A DNA stretch of 64,000 nt from Macrolepiota albuminosa (taxonomy: Eukaryota > Basidiomycota > Agaricomycetes > Agaricales > Agaricaceae). The stretch is taken from NCBI GenBank assembly GCA_027475525.1, contig JAMWFC010000029.1, positions 1,116,001 through 1,180,000 of the forward strand, read 5' to 3'. Shown here in pieces: positions 44,762 to 56,105 of this stretch. A program made the translations under genes and the position numbers. Every line of letters begins with the position of its first letter. The first letter of the stretch is position 1. The notes beneath the pieces are model-generated. The model made no database searches. It saw nothing but the letters and a program-made list of their open reading frames with translations, and was not told the origin of the DNA.

Positions 44762-45608
44762 TGATACGACGCTGTACCAGCAGTCAGGGACACAACATGC
44801 ACCAGAAGTCAAAATAAACATTTAATCATAAGGCTGAAAACTGTAAGCCTCCTGGTAGCAGTCTCAACAAATTATATCTCCAAAAACACCCCAATAAATA
44901 CACAGACAGTACAGAACAAAGGGCAGGGACCAGCTCAAGCTATCCACTCAACAATAGTCCAACCACTGTAATGGGGAGGGGAAGCATGGGAGCTGGCAGA
45001 AGTGACGAAATGGGATCAATTTGTGATGATCTAGATCAAGATCAGATCTGACAATGCCCGATTTGACATGACTGAAAGGGGAAAGGAAAAGAAGCATGGA
45101 GGGATGTCAAAAGAAGCATGGAATGCAGGGAAGCGCTAAAAGGGGAAAGAAGGATCTATGAATGGGATCGTGCTAAATGGAGCTGAAGCAAATGGGGAAG
45201 TGGCAATCAGAGACATCCGGAGGAATGGTGGAACAAGAAGTTGAATGGTGGAACTGGTGGCACCGAAACATGCCTCCCAAAAGGGAAATTGGACTATCAA
45301 ATATGTTCTGGAGGCTGGGGAGTTGACAACAAAAGAGTCATGTGTAGATAGTGGTCTGTGCACCAGAAAAACAGTATAAATAGCCCAAGTTTAGTAGAGA
45401 ATAGACAGGCAATTGATAGGCAAAGGCTCGGTGGTTCCCAGGGAGTGAATCACTTAGGCTGGAGTTTGTTGAGAACCCTCTGCTTTCAGGAAGATTATTG
45501 AAAGCCTTCAAATATATCAATTTCATCATCAAGTCAGTGTGCACTGCAAGTAACCTTCTACACCATCAAGCCCCAGAACTATCAGTACTACTCACACCAA
45601 GTACTACA
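44762..45608 (-). mobile_element. Solo LTR, family G, reversed (TSD CTGT)
   Basis: Reverse complement of the family G LTR at 24237: on the minus strand it starts TGTAGTACTTGG and ends GTCGTATCA. CTGT at 44758-44761 and 45609-45612 is a 4-bp target duplication. Removing it rejoins the element C reading (RDTVPFH). It differs from the other copy by many substitutions and lacks the 50-bp array. Confidence 0.92.
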
Positions 45609-45809
45609 CTGTACCATTTCACTAGGAATTCACACATCAGAGGGTGTTTGAGGACGTGAAACATCTGGCTTCAAAATGCTGAGACCACCACAGAACACCC
45701 TTGGCATATAGCAAGGCACCTCCTAGTAAACATGACTACAGACAGTTGCATGACCAGAATAGCGAGCTTATTAGTCAAGAGGAGGATTGGAAAACCATGA
45801 AGGTCATAG
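45609..45809 (+). pseudogene. Connection region of element C pol
   Basis: Short piece between two solo LTRs. Reads PFH-stop-EFTHQRVFEDVKHLASK, the usual region between thumb and RNase H of Gypsy elements, then degraded sequence to the insertion site at 45809. Confidence 0.7.
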
Positions 45810-46590
45810 CTGTCATGACTGACACCTTATGCTAGCCTCCGAGATCAGCCCAAAAACCCTGAACCCACTCTGGACACCCAACTTGCAACAGCCCTCCCAC
45901 ATGTTAGAGCCCCTTGACACCTTGGTGCCTCTGCCCCATTGTTAAGCCAACTGATCAACACTGGTGCCTGACACCACCCCCTAATTAGTCTGGGAAATGC
46001 CACACCCATATTCAGACTATACGCCACACAGGACTCACACCCAAGCAATACACCGCACAGGACTAACCATGTGAAACGCAACCCTGGACCTCAACCAGAT
46101 GCTCTGGAGCTTATCCAGCGCTGGTACTTAACTCGTAGTCAGTAGTCTGTCACAGTAGTCTTGATATTGCTATAACTTCTACCTTTATACTCTCTTATCT
46201 ATCTTGCACTGTCTACTCAATCTATTTTCTTACTCTATCTCGCACTGTCTACTCAATTTATTTTCTGACTCTCTCAAATCTCCCAGTCCTCTAAGTCTCA
46301 CTTCAATCTTCTCTTAGTCTCTCAGTCTCAGTCTCTTTCTCTGATCTCATTGTTTCTCTGCCCTAACTGGCCCCACCTTCTCCCTTCTCCATATTCTGGA
46401 CTTAGCCCAGGATCCTGCTCCACCCTACCTACGAACTCTGGTGCTCCGTGTACTTCCCAGAGCATCCTTTCATCCCAACCAAAACTCTGGAACTCATCCT
46501 CCATTGCCCAGAGACACTCTGTAAACTTCAAGTCTGCCTAGTAAGGACCCGCTTGCCTCTGGAGGCCCCCATTGTCAGCAGAACCTGACA
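45810..46590 (+). mobile_element. Solo LTR of the element A family
   Basis: Starts TGTCATGACTGACACC and ends CAGAACCTGACA, 781 bp, aligning with the LTRs of element A over the whole second half (TCTTGATATTGC, GGACTTAGCCC, CTAGTAAGGACCCGCTTGCC). Flanks ATAGC and GTGGC differ by two transitions and fit a decayed 5-bp duplication; joining them restores V-A-F-F-S-A-K-L of RNase H. Clearly older than element A. Confidence 0.88.
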
Positions 46591-47127
46591 GTGGCCTTTT
46601 TCTCAGCCAAGCTGAACTCCGCTCAGCAGAACTACCTGGTGCACAAGATTGAGATGTTGGCTGGGGTGGAGACTATGCTATGCCACAGAGCTATTTTACA
46701 GGAGGTCTGCTTTCAATGGTTCACTGACTATAAAGGCCTGATACATCTGGCCTTGCAGAAGGGTTTGTCAGAAAGACAAGCCAGGTGGTTAAAAAAGATA
46801 TCAGAGTTCAATTTTGAGATAGTGTATATATCAAGAACAGAAAATATTGTGTCGGATGCCTTGTCATGTCTGTACTTAAATGAGCAACTAGGTATGATCC
46901 AAGCAAGGAGTGAATACACATACTTTGATGTAGTGGACAATGAAAATTTAGTGAATCAGTTGGTTACAATGCTGGTATTGATTGGCATGGAGAGCAAGGG
47001 AGTGTCCTTTAGAGAGGCCATGGCCACCATGCAGGGCCCCTTGTCAGGAATGGGGGCCTCTCATCAAAAGCAAACCATGGCCAGAGCAGTGGACAGACAG
47101 GGGTCACCAAAGAAGATTGGGGATTAG
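46591..47127 (+). pseudogene. RNase H of element C
   Basis: Open for 178 codons: AFFSAKLNSAQQNYLVHKIEML (the YDKELLAI region), FQWFTDYKGLIHL with the conserved T-D, RQARWLKKISEFNFEIVYI and NIVSDALS. It is one of the few long intact pieces of element C. The catalytic residues of the first strand lie in the piece destroyed by the two solo LTRs. Confidence 0.88.
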
Positions 47128-47397
47128 GTGCCACATATTGTCTCAGAAGATTGACATGGGGAGGAAGGATAGTAAAAACTGTCTACTGCACCCAGAAAAT
47201 ACAACAAAAACAAAACTCACAATCAGACTGCCAGCAAGAAAGAAGCCCAGTGAGGGAAACACATGCAAAGATGACATGCAGGAAGCACAACACCTTGATC
47301 AGAAGGGAAATGCTAAAGAAGAGATAAATTACTGGCCGAACGATCCCAGTTGTTAAATACTGAATACAAAGAACTGACACTGCTGTCACTGTAAGAG

Positions 47398-48247
47398 ATG
47401 TTAACTAAAGGAGAGAATCCCATAGACCTAGTAGAGTCAGTAAAAGGGAGATATCAGGAAGATAGACTGTTCTCTAAGACCTTAGATAACTCCAAGGGAT
47501 TCAAAAACTATGAAGTCAACGAGGGTGAGGGAACTATTTACCTAAAAAATGAAGGAAAGAAACTTCTGTGTATCTCTGCTATTATAGTATGGAGATGCAG
47601 TATCCACAAAATTGTAATAGCAGAAGCTCATGGCCTTCTGGCGCATTTGGGAGTAAGGAAGACACTACTATATTTACACAATCAGATATGATGGAAGACC
47701 ATGTCTAAGGACGTTCAGGCATACTGTGACACTTGTACTACTTGCAAACAAAACAAACCAACAAATCAGAAACTATATGGACTCCTACATCCCCTGAAAG
47801 TGCCCACTCAACCATGAGAAGTCATTGGGATTAACTTCGTCAGCCCCCTTCTGAAAACCAAGGACAGAGATGGAATTTATGACTCTATTACAGTAATCAT
47901 CAACTTGCTCATAGCAATAGTACATCTGGTGCCTAGTCAAACCAATTGCACCACCAGGCAGGTAGCTGAGCTAGTATTTGAAGAGGTATACAAACATTAT
48001 GGACTGCCTCAGGCCATCGTCAGCAACAGAGACTAATATTTTATGAGTGTTGTTTGGACACATCTACACAAACTAGTTGGCACACAGTTAAAAATGTCAT
48101 CAGTGTATCACCCCCAGTCAGATGGGTCAACTGAGAGGATGAACTGTACCATGGTGCAGATAATTAGACATTGTATAGGGTCTTAGCACAAGGACTGAAT
48201 AACTAAATTACCAGCCATAGAATTTGCTATAAACTCAGCATGATCGG
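47398..48247 (+). pseudogene. Integrase of element C, 5' part
   Basis: Reads a zinc-binding module AEAHGLLAHLGVRKT ... YCDTCTTCKQNK (HHCC), then IGINFVSPL (first catalytic Asp replaced by Asn), HYGLPQAIVSNRD (second Asp region also Asn) and HPQSDGSTERMN with Glu. It is cut at 48247 by element A in the block FAINSA; the rest follows at 58886. Several stops. Confidence 0.85.
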
Positions 48248-49028
48248 TGTCACGACCCATCACCCTGACCCGTCACCCCAGCACACCACACAAACCCCAA
48301 TGCGCTCCGACTCCTCACCCTCACCCTGCCCTCACAGCTCACGGGGTTGCCCACCCAGTCAGGGGGCCCACCCCGGCGCCCGCACCCTGTACCCCAGGCC
48401 CTGTCGATCACCTGGCATTCCACCCTGCACCAGCCAACGGGGCCCGACCAATCCTCTGGCGCCACACCCGCACCCGGACAATACGCCGCACAGGACTCAA
48501 CCGGGACAATACAGCGCACAGGACTGGACATGCGAAGCCTGGCCCCGGAACTTACCCAGGCACCCCGGACCTTAACCAACAAAGGTATATAGCTGGTAGC
48601 TAGTAAACCGTTACGGTAGTCTTGATATTGCCATAAACTTGTCTCTATACTTTCTTGTCTATTTCGTACTTATTTCAATCTATCTGTCTTATTCTCTCAA
48701 GTCTCTCGGCCCTCTAAAAAGTCTCACTTCAATTCTAACTCAGTCTCCCGGTTCCAATCTCAGTCTCCCGGTCTCAGTCTCTTCTTCTGAACACCCCTCC
48801 TCTCCTCCGCCTTAGCAAGGCTCTGTCCACTCCCGCCCGTATTCCGGACTTAGCCCGGGATCCTGCTCTACCCCTTCCTACGAACTCCAGCGCTCCGTAG
48901 CCACCCTGCGCCCCACCCAAAACTCTGGAGCTCACCCTTCGTTACCTGGAGACTGTCCGTAGACTTTGAATCCGCCTAGTAAGGACCCGCTTGCCCCCAG
49001 AGGCCCCCGTCGTCAGCGGAACCTGACA
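48248..49028 (+). mobile_element. 5' LTR of element A
   Basis: Contains a TATATA box at 48586-48591, so transcription probably starts within about 50 bp downstream. The first 340 bp are GC-rich and differ most from the 3' copy; the second half, poor in CpG, is almost identical. The primer site right after the LTR reads TAATATCAAGAC, which resembles the TGGTATCAGAGC primer site of many Gypsy elements through transitions only. Confidence 0.92.
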
Positions 49029-49060
49029 TAATATCAAGACTCCCTCTTACCCCGTTCTCA

Positions 49061-51690
49061 ATGTCTACGTACACCCCCGTCTACTATCCCGTGGGCTACC
49101 AAACCAATGCCTACGGTCGCCCACTACCCAAACAATACAACCACAGTACCCCCCAACCTGTATACCCACCCCCGATCCCCGAAATCTATCCCGCACCCCA
49201 ATTCTGGGCCCCCAATCCGAATGGAGCCTACAGCCCCTTGGCCAGCCAGCTCCTGCATCCTCCGGACTGGCGGATGTACGCCAACCCTCCTGTCAACTCT
49301 GGCACCTACAGGATGGTATCCGGGGGACTCCCCAAAACCCCGTGCGGAGCCACTCTACCTCCAGCCAGCAGAGGGCCATTCGCACCCTGGGTGCAGGCTG
49401 CCCAACCTCAACCACCCCCCTCGAATACAGAAACCCCGGAACCGTCCCAGAATTGGCCACGCCCCATGGCGGCCCCGCGGCCCCGCCCTCCAACCTCCTC
49501 CCTGGAGCAACAAACAGAGGAGTACCTCTGACAGCAAGACGAAGTGCTGCGTGCACTCTGCACTTCCCCTGAGGAGTTCGCCCGACGCATGCGCACCCTC
49601 TTGGTCACCCTCGGCAACCACGACCTCTGGGGCACGCTGGAAGAATGGGCCAATCGCCTCCTCCGCTTCTACAACCAATTCCTAAAAGGGACCCTCCCTG
49701 ACAACACCAAAAGGACGCTGCAAGTGGACCCGATACTCCAGGACAAACTCCAGAGCCTGATAGACGAAATCCACACCAGCCCCAACCCCCGCCACTTCGA
49801 GGACCCCCTGGACCCAGCCTGCTTGTTCCACGTCCAGAGGGATGAGCCCCGCTCAGATACCCAAGGGAACCCCCCGCCACGAGACCAACAACGGCAGGAG
49901 GAGCTCAACGCCGCCTCCGCCACCCTACAGTCCCTAAACCCAACTGGGGGCCTTTTCGACTAGCCTGCCGCCCACACCGTTGGACTCTCCGCCCGCCCCT
50001 GAGTCTACTCAGTGCCTGGCACCTTCAACACGTGGGCACAGGTGGCCGAGGGCAATCCCCTGCCCCCGGAAGGTAAACCCTGCCCTGAGGGCGACGACAC
50101 CTCAGACGACACCCTCTCATACATCGACAAACCTCAGAACCCGGGACTTCCCCCTGACAACCCCGGGAACCCCCCTCCCGCTACTGCTCCTGAATTTAAC
50201 CGTGAACGCCCACCCCACCTGGACCTCTGCCTCCCCGTGCCCGTGAAGGACCCCCGGGACCACAGCCAGCCCCACTCCGGCCCTCCCAGGGCCCTCCCTG
50301 ACCACGGGCCTCCTCGACCCCCGTATGGCCCCAACCCAGGACCACCTCGACCCCCTTACGGTCAACCCCCCCAACACCCTGGACAAGGACCCCACTACCT
50401 CTACCCACCCCCACCTCCTCTCGCTGCTCACCCCCTCAGAACCGGCAGCCCCTCACCGCCCCCACGGGAGCCCCCCAACCCCCAATGGGCCCCCAGACCC
50501 CCACCCAAAGGGCATGGACAGCCCCCCGGAGGAGGCCCGCCAGATGGAGGACCTCCCGGGGGATGGGGCGCCGCTGCTGGAGCTTTTCCATCTCAGCAGG
50601 GAGGAGGGAACCACTACTACTATTACTACCACGCCGCTCCTCCCCCATGCCCACCGAACCCGCAGGACGATACCCAGGACGCCCTCGCCTGGGAATGTAA
50701 GCTTAACATACAGAAGCCCGAACCCTTCCATGGAAGCGACCCCCGGAAGTGGCGAACCTTCCTGATGCAGTGCCTCAACATGTTTCAAGCCAAACCCATC
50801 ACGTTTCAGCTCGAAGGATCCCGCATTGCATTCGCCGCCTCGTACCTGCAGGGACTGGCCTTCGATCACTACACAGCCCTCCTCTGGTTCGACCCCAACA
50901 ACCTTGTACTGTCCCAGTGGGTGGCCTTTGTGCAGGAATTCTCTGGTTGCTTCGGCATCTTCAACACTGTTGCGGAAGCCGAGAAAAACCTCTTCAAGCT
51001 CTGAATGAGGTCCGAGGAGTGCTTTGCCACCTTCATCGTCCGATTTGAGAAGGAGGCCTACAAGATGGGCTGGAACTACAACGCCCTCCAGTTTGCCCTC
51101 CGGCGAGCACTCCCTCAGCGAATCAAAGACGTCCTCTGCCTTGCACCCAAGCAGGCAACATACAACGGCTACAAGGCACTGGTGACCCAGATCGACCAGA
51201 GGTACTGGGAAGATTGCAACAAGTACTCCGGCTCTCGGAGTCATTGGGCCCCTCCAGGAGGACCCTCCTGGAAAGCTAATCACTCCGGAGTCCCTAGCCA
51301 GGTGCCGCAAAACCCCACCCTACGTCCGACTCCAGGACGGGGGCCCCCTGGACCGCCCCGCGCCCCGGCACCATGACCACTAGCTGCCCTCAACGACATT
51401 CCCGACCCCCTCCCCGGAGACCCCGACGACTCCGACGCTCCAGCTGACAAACACCCCGAAGACGAGGGAGAGGAAGCTCTTCGTACAAACCGAGTCAGGA
51501 ACCCCAACCGCCCCTGGATTGATGTCCCCGAAGATGTTCAGGAGCAGCGACACCGGAAGGGCACCTGCCTCCTCTGCAGAGAACCTGGACACTTCATCAG
51601 CAGCTGTTCAAAACACCAGACCATGGGTCAGGCCGTCTGGACCATCGACAGGGAAAACTGCGACTTCCAATTTACGGAAAACGACCCCGC
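49061..51690 (+). pseudogene. Gag of element A
   Basis: Starts at ATG 49061, 32 nt after the LTR. One frame runs through with stops at 49529 (TGA), 49961 (TAG), about 50000 (TGA), 51002 (TGA) and 51374 (TGA). N-terminus Pro/Tyr-rich; a helical part (FARRMRTLLVTLGNHDLW); a long Pro-rich region with repeated RPPYG; a poly-Tyr run; the capsid block DPRKWRTFLMQCLNMFQAKP to ALPQRIKDVL; zinc knuckle C-L-L-C-R-E-P-G-H-F-I-S-S-C (CX2CX4HX4C) near 51570-51611. At 51002 the relative F has Gln, consistent with an ancestral CGA codon. Confidence 0.9.
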
Positions 51691-52560
51691 GATTTAGAAA
51701 CAGAAGACATTCTGAATCGTGGTCCGGACCCCGACGTCTTCTCCACCCCGGTTTCCCATCTTTGCGCCACGGTTCAACAATCCTCAGACACCCTCCTGAC
51801 CCACCTCCCTTCGCACTCTCCACAGTCCCTCCTCCTTCGTACTACCCTCGTCTCCTCCCCAGAGCCCGTCAACACCCTCGTTGACAGCGGCGCCACCGAC
51901 AACTTCATTGACGAAGCCTGGGCGGCCCTTGCTCCCCAACCCCCTCAAAGGCTTCCTATCTCCATCCATCTCCGACTCTTCGACGGTAACTCCTCCTCTG
52001 CCGGCGACATCACCCACTTCGTACAAATGCCCGTGATCTTTGCCTCCGGCCATCATCAGACACTCCGGCTCCTGGTCACCAGGCTCCATGCCGCCGCCCC
52101 CCTCGTCCTCGGACTCCCATGGCTGCATGCCACCAACCCCTGAATCGACTGGAGGACCCTCACGCTCGCCCTCGACCGAGACGCAACCCAAGAAGCAATC
52201 CCCTTTGAACCCCCACCCCCTCCAACGGGTCCGGAGGAGCCCCCCAGCCTCCGCTCCCGGACCACCCGCTCCTTCATGATCCATGTCCGCCTTAGCACCG
52301 CCACTGAACATCTCCCCGCCCTCGTCGATAGCGGAGCCACCGGAATGTTCATCAGCGACCGCCTCACTCTTCCCCACACCCAGCTCGACAAACCTCTTGG
52401 GCTCCGGCTTTTCGATGGGAACGACGCCCCTGCCGGACTTATCATGAAGGGACACTCCACCACCATAACGCTCGACAATGACCTGACGTTCCCGGCTGAC
52501 TTCCTGGTCACGCGACTCCCCAAAACAAATCCCATCGTCCTAGGCCTCCCTTGGCTCTGA
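51691..52560 (+). pseudogene. Tandem double retropepsin of element A
   Basis: Pol frame (-1 to gag). Copy 1, 51865-52140: V-N-T-L-V-D-S-G-A-T (Asp codon 51883), LRLFDGNSSSAGDI, LVTRL, LVLGLPWL. Copy 2, 52285-52557: P-A-L-V-D-S-G-A-T (Asp codon 52327), LRLFDGNDAPAGLI, FLVTRL, IVLGLPWL. Both keep the catalytic D-S-G-A-T and the hydrophobic end block. The two Asp are 148 residues apart. Retropepsins normally act as homodimers of one-Asp chains, so a tandem pair could fold as a covalent dimer, like pepsin. TGA stops at 52141 and 52558 follow each copy; F shows His at the first site, so Arg is likely ancestral. Confidence 0.88.
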
Positions 52561-53100
52561 GAGGTGAACCCCGACATCCGCTGGGAAGATCTCACCATGA
52601 CCTTCCCTAACCCAAGGGCCCGCCTCGCTGCCGCCATCTACCTCTACCTGCAGGCCCCAGAAGACCCGGGACGCCCCGAAACTCCCCGAAGGGAACCCAT
52701 CAAGTTCCTCCCCAACGTCCTTTAAAATCGTTACAAGGGACCTCACTACCCCGCCCGGAACCACTGACCCCCCAGGCCCAGCTCCGAACCCGACAACCCC
52801 CCCGACTCATCCGGAATCCCGGACATCAAAATCATCGGCTGCACCCCCTTTGCGCAAATTCTCCAGGACGGCACCCTGGCCTACTAACTCCAGGTATTCC
52901 CGACGCTACCCGAAGAACATCTCCGGGCCAAAAACACCGGCCCCAACACTAAGACTGAGGACCAACTCCTCACCGAAGTTGTTCCCCCAGAGTATCACGA
53001 GTTTGCTGACGTCTTCTCTGAAGGTAGCGCCAAGGACCTCCCTCCGCATCGGCCGTATGACCACAAGATCGACCTCGAGGATGGCGCGAATCCCCCACTC
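52561..53100 (+). pseudogene. Linker between protease and polymerase of element A
   Basis: Frame continues from the second protease through TAA (near 52722), TGA (52764) and TAA (near 52885), with Pro-rich low-conservation sequence, into [17 protein letters not shown], the usual approach to the Gypsy reverse transcriptase. Confidence 0.7.
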
Positions 53101-54636
53101 GGCAAAGTCTACAACATGTCGGAGGTTGAGCTCCGTGCACTCAAGGATTACCTCGACGACATGCTGGGAAAGGGGTTTATCTGCGCTTCAATCTCCGCTG
53201 CCAGAGCACCAGTCCTCTTCGCCAAAAAGAAAGACGGATCCCTGCGCCTCTGCGTTGACTACCGGGGCTTGAACAAAATCACCAAGAAGAACCGGTATCC
53301 CATTGGAGACCTCGTCGACCGACTCAGCAAAGCCAAGGTTTACTCAAAGATTGACCTCTGATCCGGCTACAACAACGTCCAGATTGCCCTGAGACACAAA
53401 TGGAAAACGGCCTTCTGCACCCGTTACGGCCTCTTTGAATATCTGGTAATGCCATTCGGAATGACTAACTCCCCCGTGACCTTCCAGTACTTTATGAATG
53501 ACATCTTCCACAACATGAACAACGTCTTTGTCATTGTCTACCTGGACGATATCCTGATCTATTTGGACTCCCTTGACGAATACCAAATCCATGTCCGACA
53601 AGTTCTCGAACAACTCCGAAGCCACAACCTACATGCGAAACCGGAGAAGTGCTCGTTCCACACTACAGAGGTCGAATACCTCGGCGTCATTGTCACCCCA
53701 GACAGAGTTCGCATGGACCCCGCAAAGGTCGAAGCAATCCTCAATTGGCTGCCTCCGAAGAACGTCAAGGAAGTGCAATCCTTCCTCAGGTTTGCAAACT
53801 TCTACCGGCGCTTCATCGACAACTACTCTGGTATCACCAAATCCCTCAACCGGTTAACCAGGAAAGACACCCCCTGGGGGTGGGACAGTAAGTGCCAAAG
53901 TGCGTTCACCTTACTCAAGGAAGCTTTCACTTCAGCCCCAATCCTCTGGCACTACGACCCTGCCCTCCTGGTTGTCCTGGAGTGCGACACCTCCGACTAT
54001 GCCATTGCGGGCATCCTCTCACAAATGGGACCAGACAACTGGGAACTCCGACCTGTGGCTTTCTATACCCGGTCAATGATCCCGGCCGAGCTTAATTATG
54101 ACATCTACGACAAGGAACTCCTCGCAATCGTCGAAGCCTTCAAGCAATGGCGAGCCTACCTCGAAGGGACCCCCCACCAGATCCAAGTGTACTCGGACCA
54201 CAACAACCTTCAGTACTTCACGACCACCAAACTTCTTAGCCGAAGACAGGCTCGGTGGTCCAAGGTTCTATCCGAATACGACTTTACCATCCACTACCGC
54301 CCCGGACGACTCGGAGCCAAACCCGATGCCCTAACTCGACGTCTGGACGTCTATCCCAAGAAGTCCTTCGAGACAGAGCAAAACGCCTTCAACCATTGCG
54401 TGGTAATCCCCCCCGAACATTTGAATGCAGTACTGATCTTGAACGAGGAAGGAATCCTGAAACAGATCTGGGAATCACCCCATGATGACTACTTCACCCA
54501 GCACGAACCCTGGAACCCCTCCTCCGACGAACCCCCTCCCAACCCCTCTTTCACCCTTTCCCCCGACAGCAAGCTCCTCCTCCGTGATGGCTGTATCTAC
54601 GTCCCAGATCACAAGAACATCCGCCTCGACATCCTC
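53101..54636 (+). pseudogene. Reverse transcriptase and RNase H of element A
   Basis: Visible: [60 protein letters not shown] (then TGA at 53359, Arg in relatives), LVMPFGMTNSPVTFQYFM, the catalytic Y-L-D-D in FVIVYLDDILIY, KCSFHTTEVEYLGVIV, FLRFANFYRRFI, then RNase H with LECDTSDYAIAGILSQ, ELLAIVEAFKQWRAYLEG, VYSDHNNLQYF. From 53449 to 54636 the frame is open for 396 codons with all expected residues. Only the TGA at 53359 and the next at 54637 break it. Confidence 0.93.
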
Positions 54637-55473
54637 TGACAGCATCACGACCATAAGCTCCGGGGACACCCGGGGATACGTAAGACCCTCCAGCTCATCT
54701 CGTGCACTTACTTTTAGCCAGGGATGAAGAAGGACGTCACTCAATACGTCCGAGCCTGCGAACCGTGCCTCCGGGCCAAAGTTCCCCGCCACAAGCCCTA
54801 CGGATTGCTCAAGCCCCTGCCCATCGGGAGACGCCCATGATCTTCCATCTCCATGGACCACATCGTCGAACTCCCCCAGTCGGAGGGCTTTGACGCCGTC
54901 CTCGTCATCCTATGCCGACTCACAAAGCAAGCCATTTTTATTCCCTGTCACACTACCGACGACGCCCCGAGTTTCACCCGGCTCTTCCTGGAACACGTGT
55001 TCTTGAAGCACGGACTCCCCGACGTCGTCATCTCCGACCGGGGTCCCCTCTTCATCTTCAAATTCTGGATGTCCCTCTGCAAGGCCCTCAGCGTCCGCAT
55101 CAACCTCTCTACCACGTACCACCCGGAAACCAACGGACAAACTGAACGGGTCAATCAGACCCTGAAACAGTACCTCCGGATCTACGTGAACTATCTCCAA
55201 AACGACTGGCGCGCCAAACTCCCCCTCGCCGAGTTCACCTACAACAACACCCCCCACTCTGCCACGGGGGTATCCCCCTTCTTTGCCAATAAGGGGTACC
55301 ACCCCCGACTAACCCTGTCCCTCTGGGATATTCCCGCTTACGCCGCCCACGAAGTCGCCCAGGACCTACGGGCCCTCTACAAATTCCTCCAGAACGAAAT
55401 CAACGTTGCCAACCAAGCCTATTCCAAGCACGCCAACTCCCGACTGGAGCCCCGGTACTCTCATTTGGCTTGA
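54637..55473 (+). pseudogene. Integrase of element A
   Basis: HHCC module: H-H-D-H-K-L-R-G-H ... C-E-P-C near 54646-54765. Core: S-M-D-H-I-V (first Asp), V-I-S-D-R-G-P (second Asp), HPETNGQTERVNQTL (Glu), then AEFTYNNTPHSATG and PFFANKGYHPR. Stops: TGA 54637, TAG 54715, TGA 54838 (Trp expected in RPWSSISMD). The frame from 54853 to 55473 is intact. Near 55440-55470 a one-base shift moves into the frame with IWLDRRNLQTRRPSVKL. Confidence 0.92.
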
Positions 55474-55895
55474 CCGACGCAACCTCCAGACAAGACGACC
55501 GTCAGTGAAGCTCGATCACAAGCGTTTCGGCCCCTTCAAGATAACCCAGAAGGTATCCTCGCACGCCTACTGCCTGGACCTCCCTCCAGGATTACGAGGA
55601 CTCCATCCCATGTTCCACGTCCGACTCCTTGAAAAGCACAACCCAAAGCCCTTCCCTGGGCAACGCCCCAACCGACCCCCCCCCCTTCGAGGTGGACAAC
55701 GAGTATCACTACGAAGTTGACCACATCCTCGACTCATGAGTGATCCCAGGACGACTGAACTACCTCGTGCGGTGGGCCGGCTACAGACCAGAGGACAACA
55801 CCTGGGAACTCTGGGCAAACCTGAAGAACGCCCCCGGCAAACTCCGACACTTTCATGAGGCCCACCCGGACAAGCCCCGATCTCCCCGGAGCTGA
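55474..55895 (+). pseudogene. GPY module and chromodomain of element A integrase
   Basis: KRFGPFKITQKVSSHAYCL and MFHVRLLEKH (GPY/F module) lie at about 55510-55640. After a C-homopolymer frameshift near 55680 the chromodomain reads EYHYEVDHILDS, TGA at 55737, [20 protein letters not shown] and [10 protein letters not shown] (55689-55880). Chromodomains of chromoviruses are known to steer integration to modified histones, which fits a life in heterochromatin. The TGA lies where relatives carry Arg. Confidence 0.9.
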
Positions 55896-56105
55896 GGACC
55901 CCACAGATGGCAACAAGGGCGTAACCCCTGCCTCTGGAAACACCAGGGATTCAACTCCCACCAATAAGTTCCTTGTTTCTCTCTCTCTTCTATCTCCCTA
56001 TATCATGCGCTCAAAATCACCAGTATATACAAGCTAAAAAGTACAGTATGGAACAGGCTAACAAGACAAAAAGGAAAAAGAAAACGACTCCGGGACCAAG
56101 AAAAT

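Noticed and set aside
48240..48603. Pro-rich frames inside the LTRs of element A (also 58110-58460)
   Set aside because: They lie in the GC-rich first half of the LTR on both strands; composition alone opens the frames and a promoter function is better supported.
49529..55739. TGA read as tryptophan (altered genetic code or recoding) in element A
   Set aside because: Relative F has Gln or His at comparable sites and family context expects Arg at several; CGA to TGA decay explains it. TGG is also used normally throughout.
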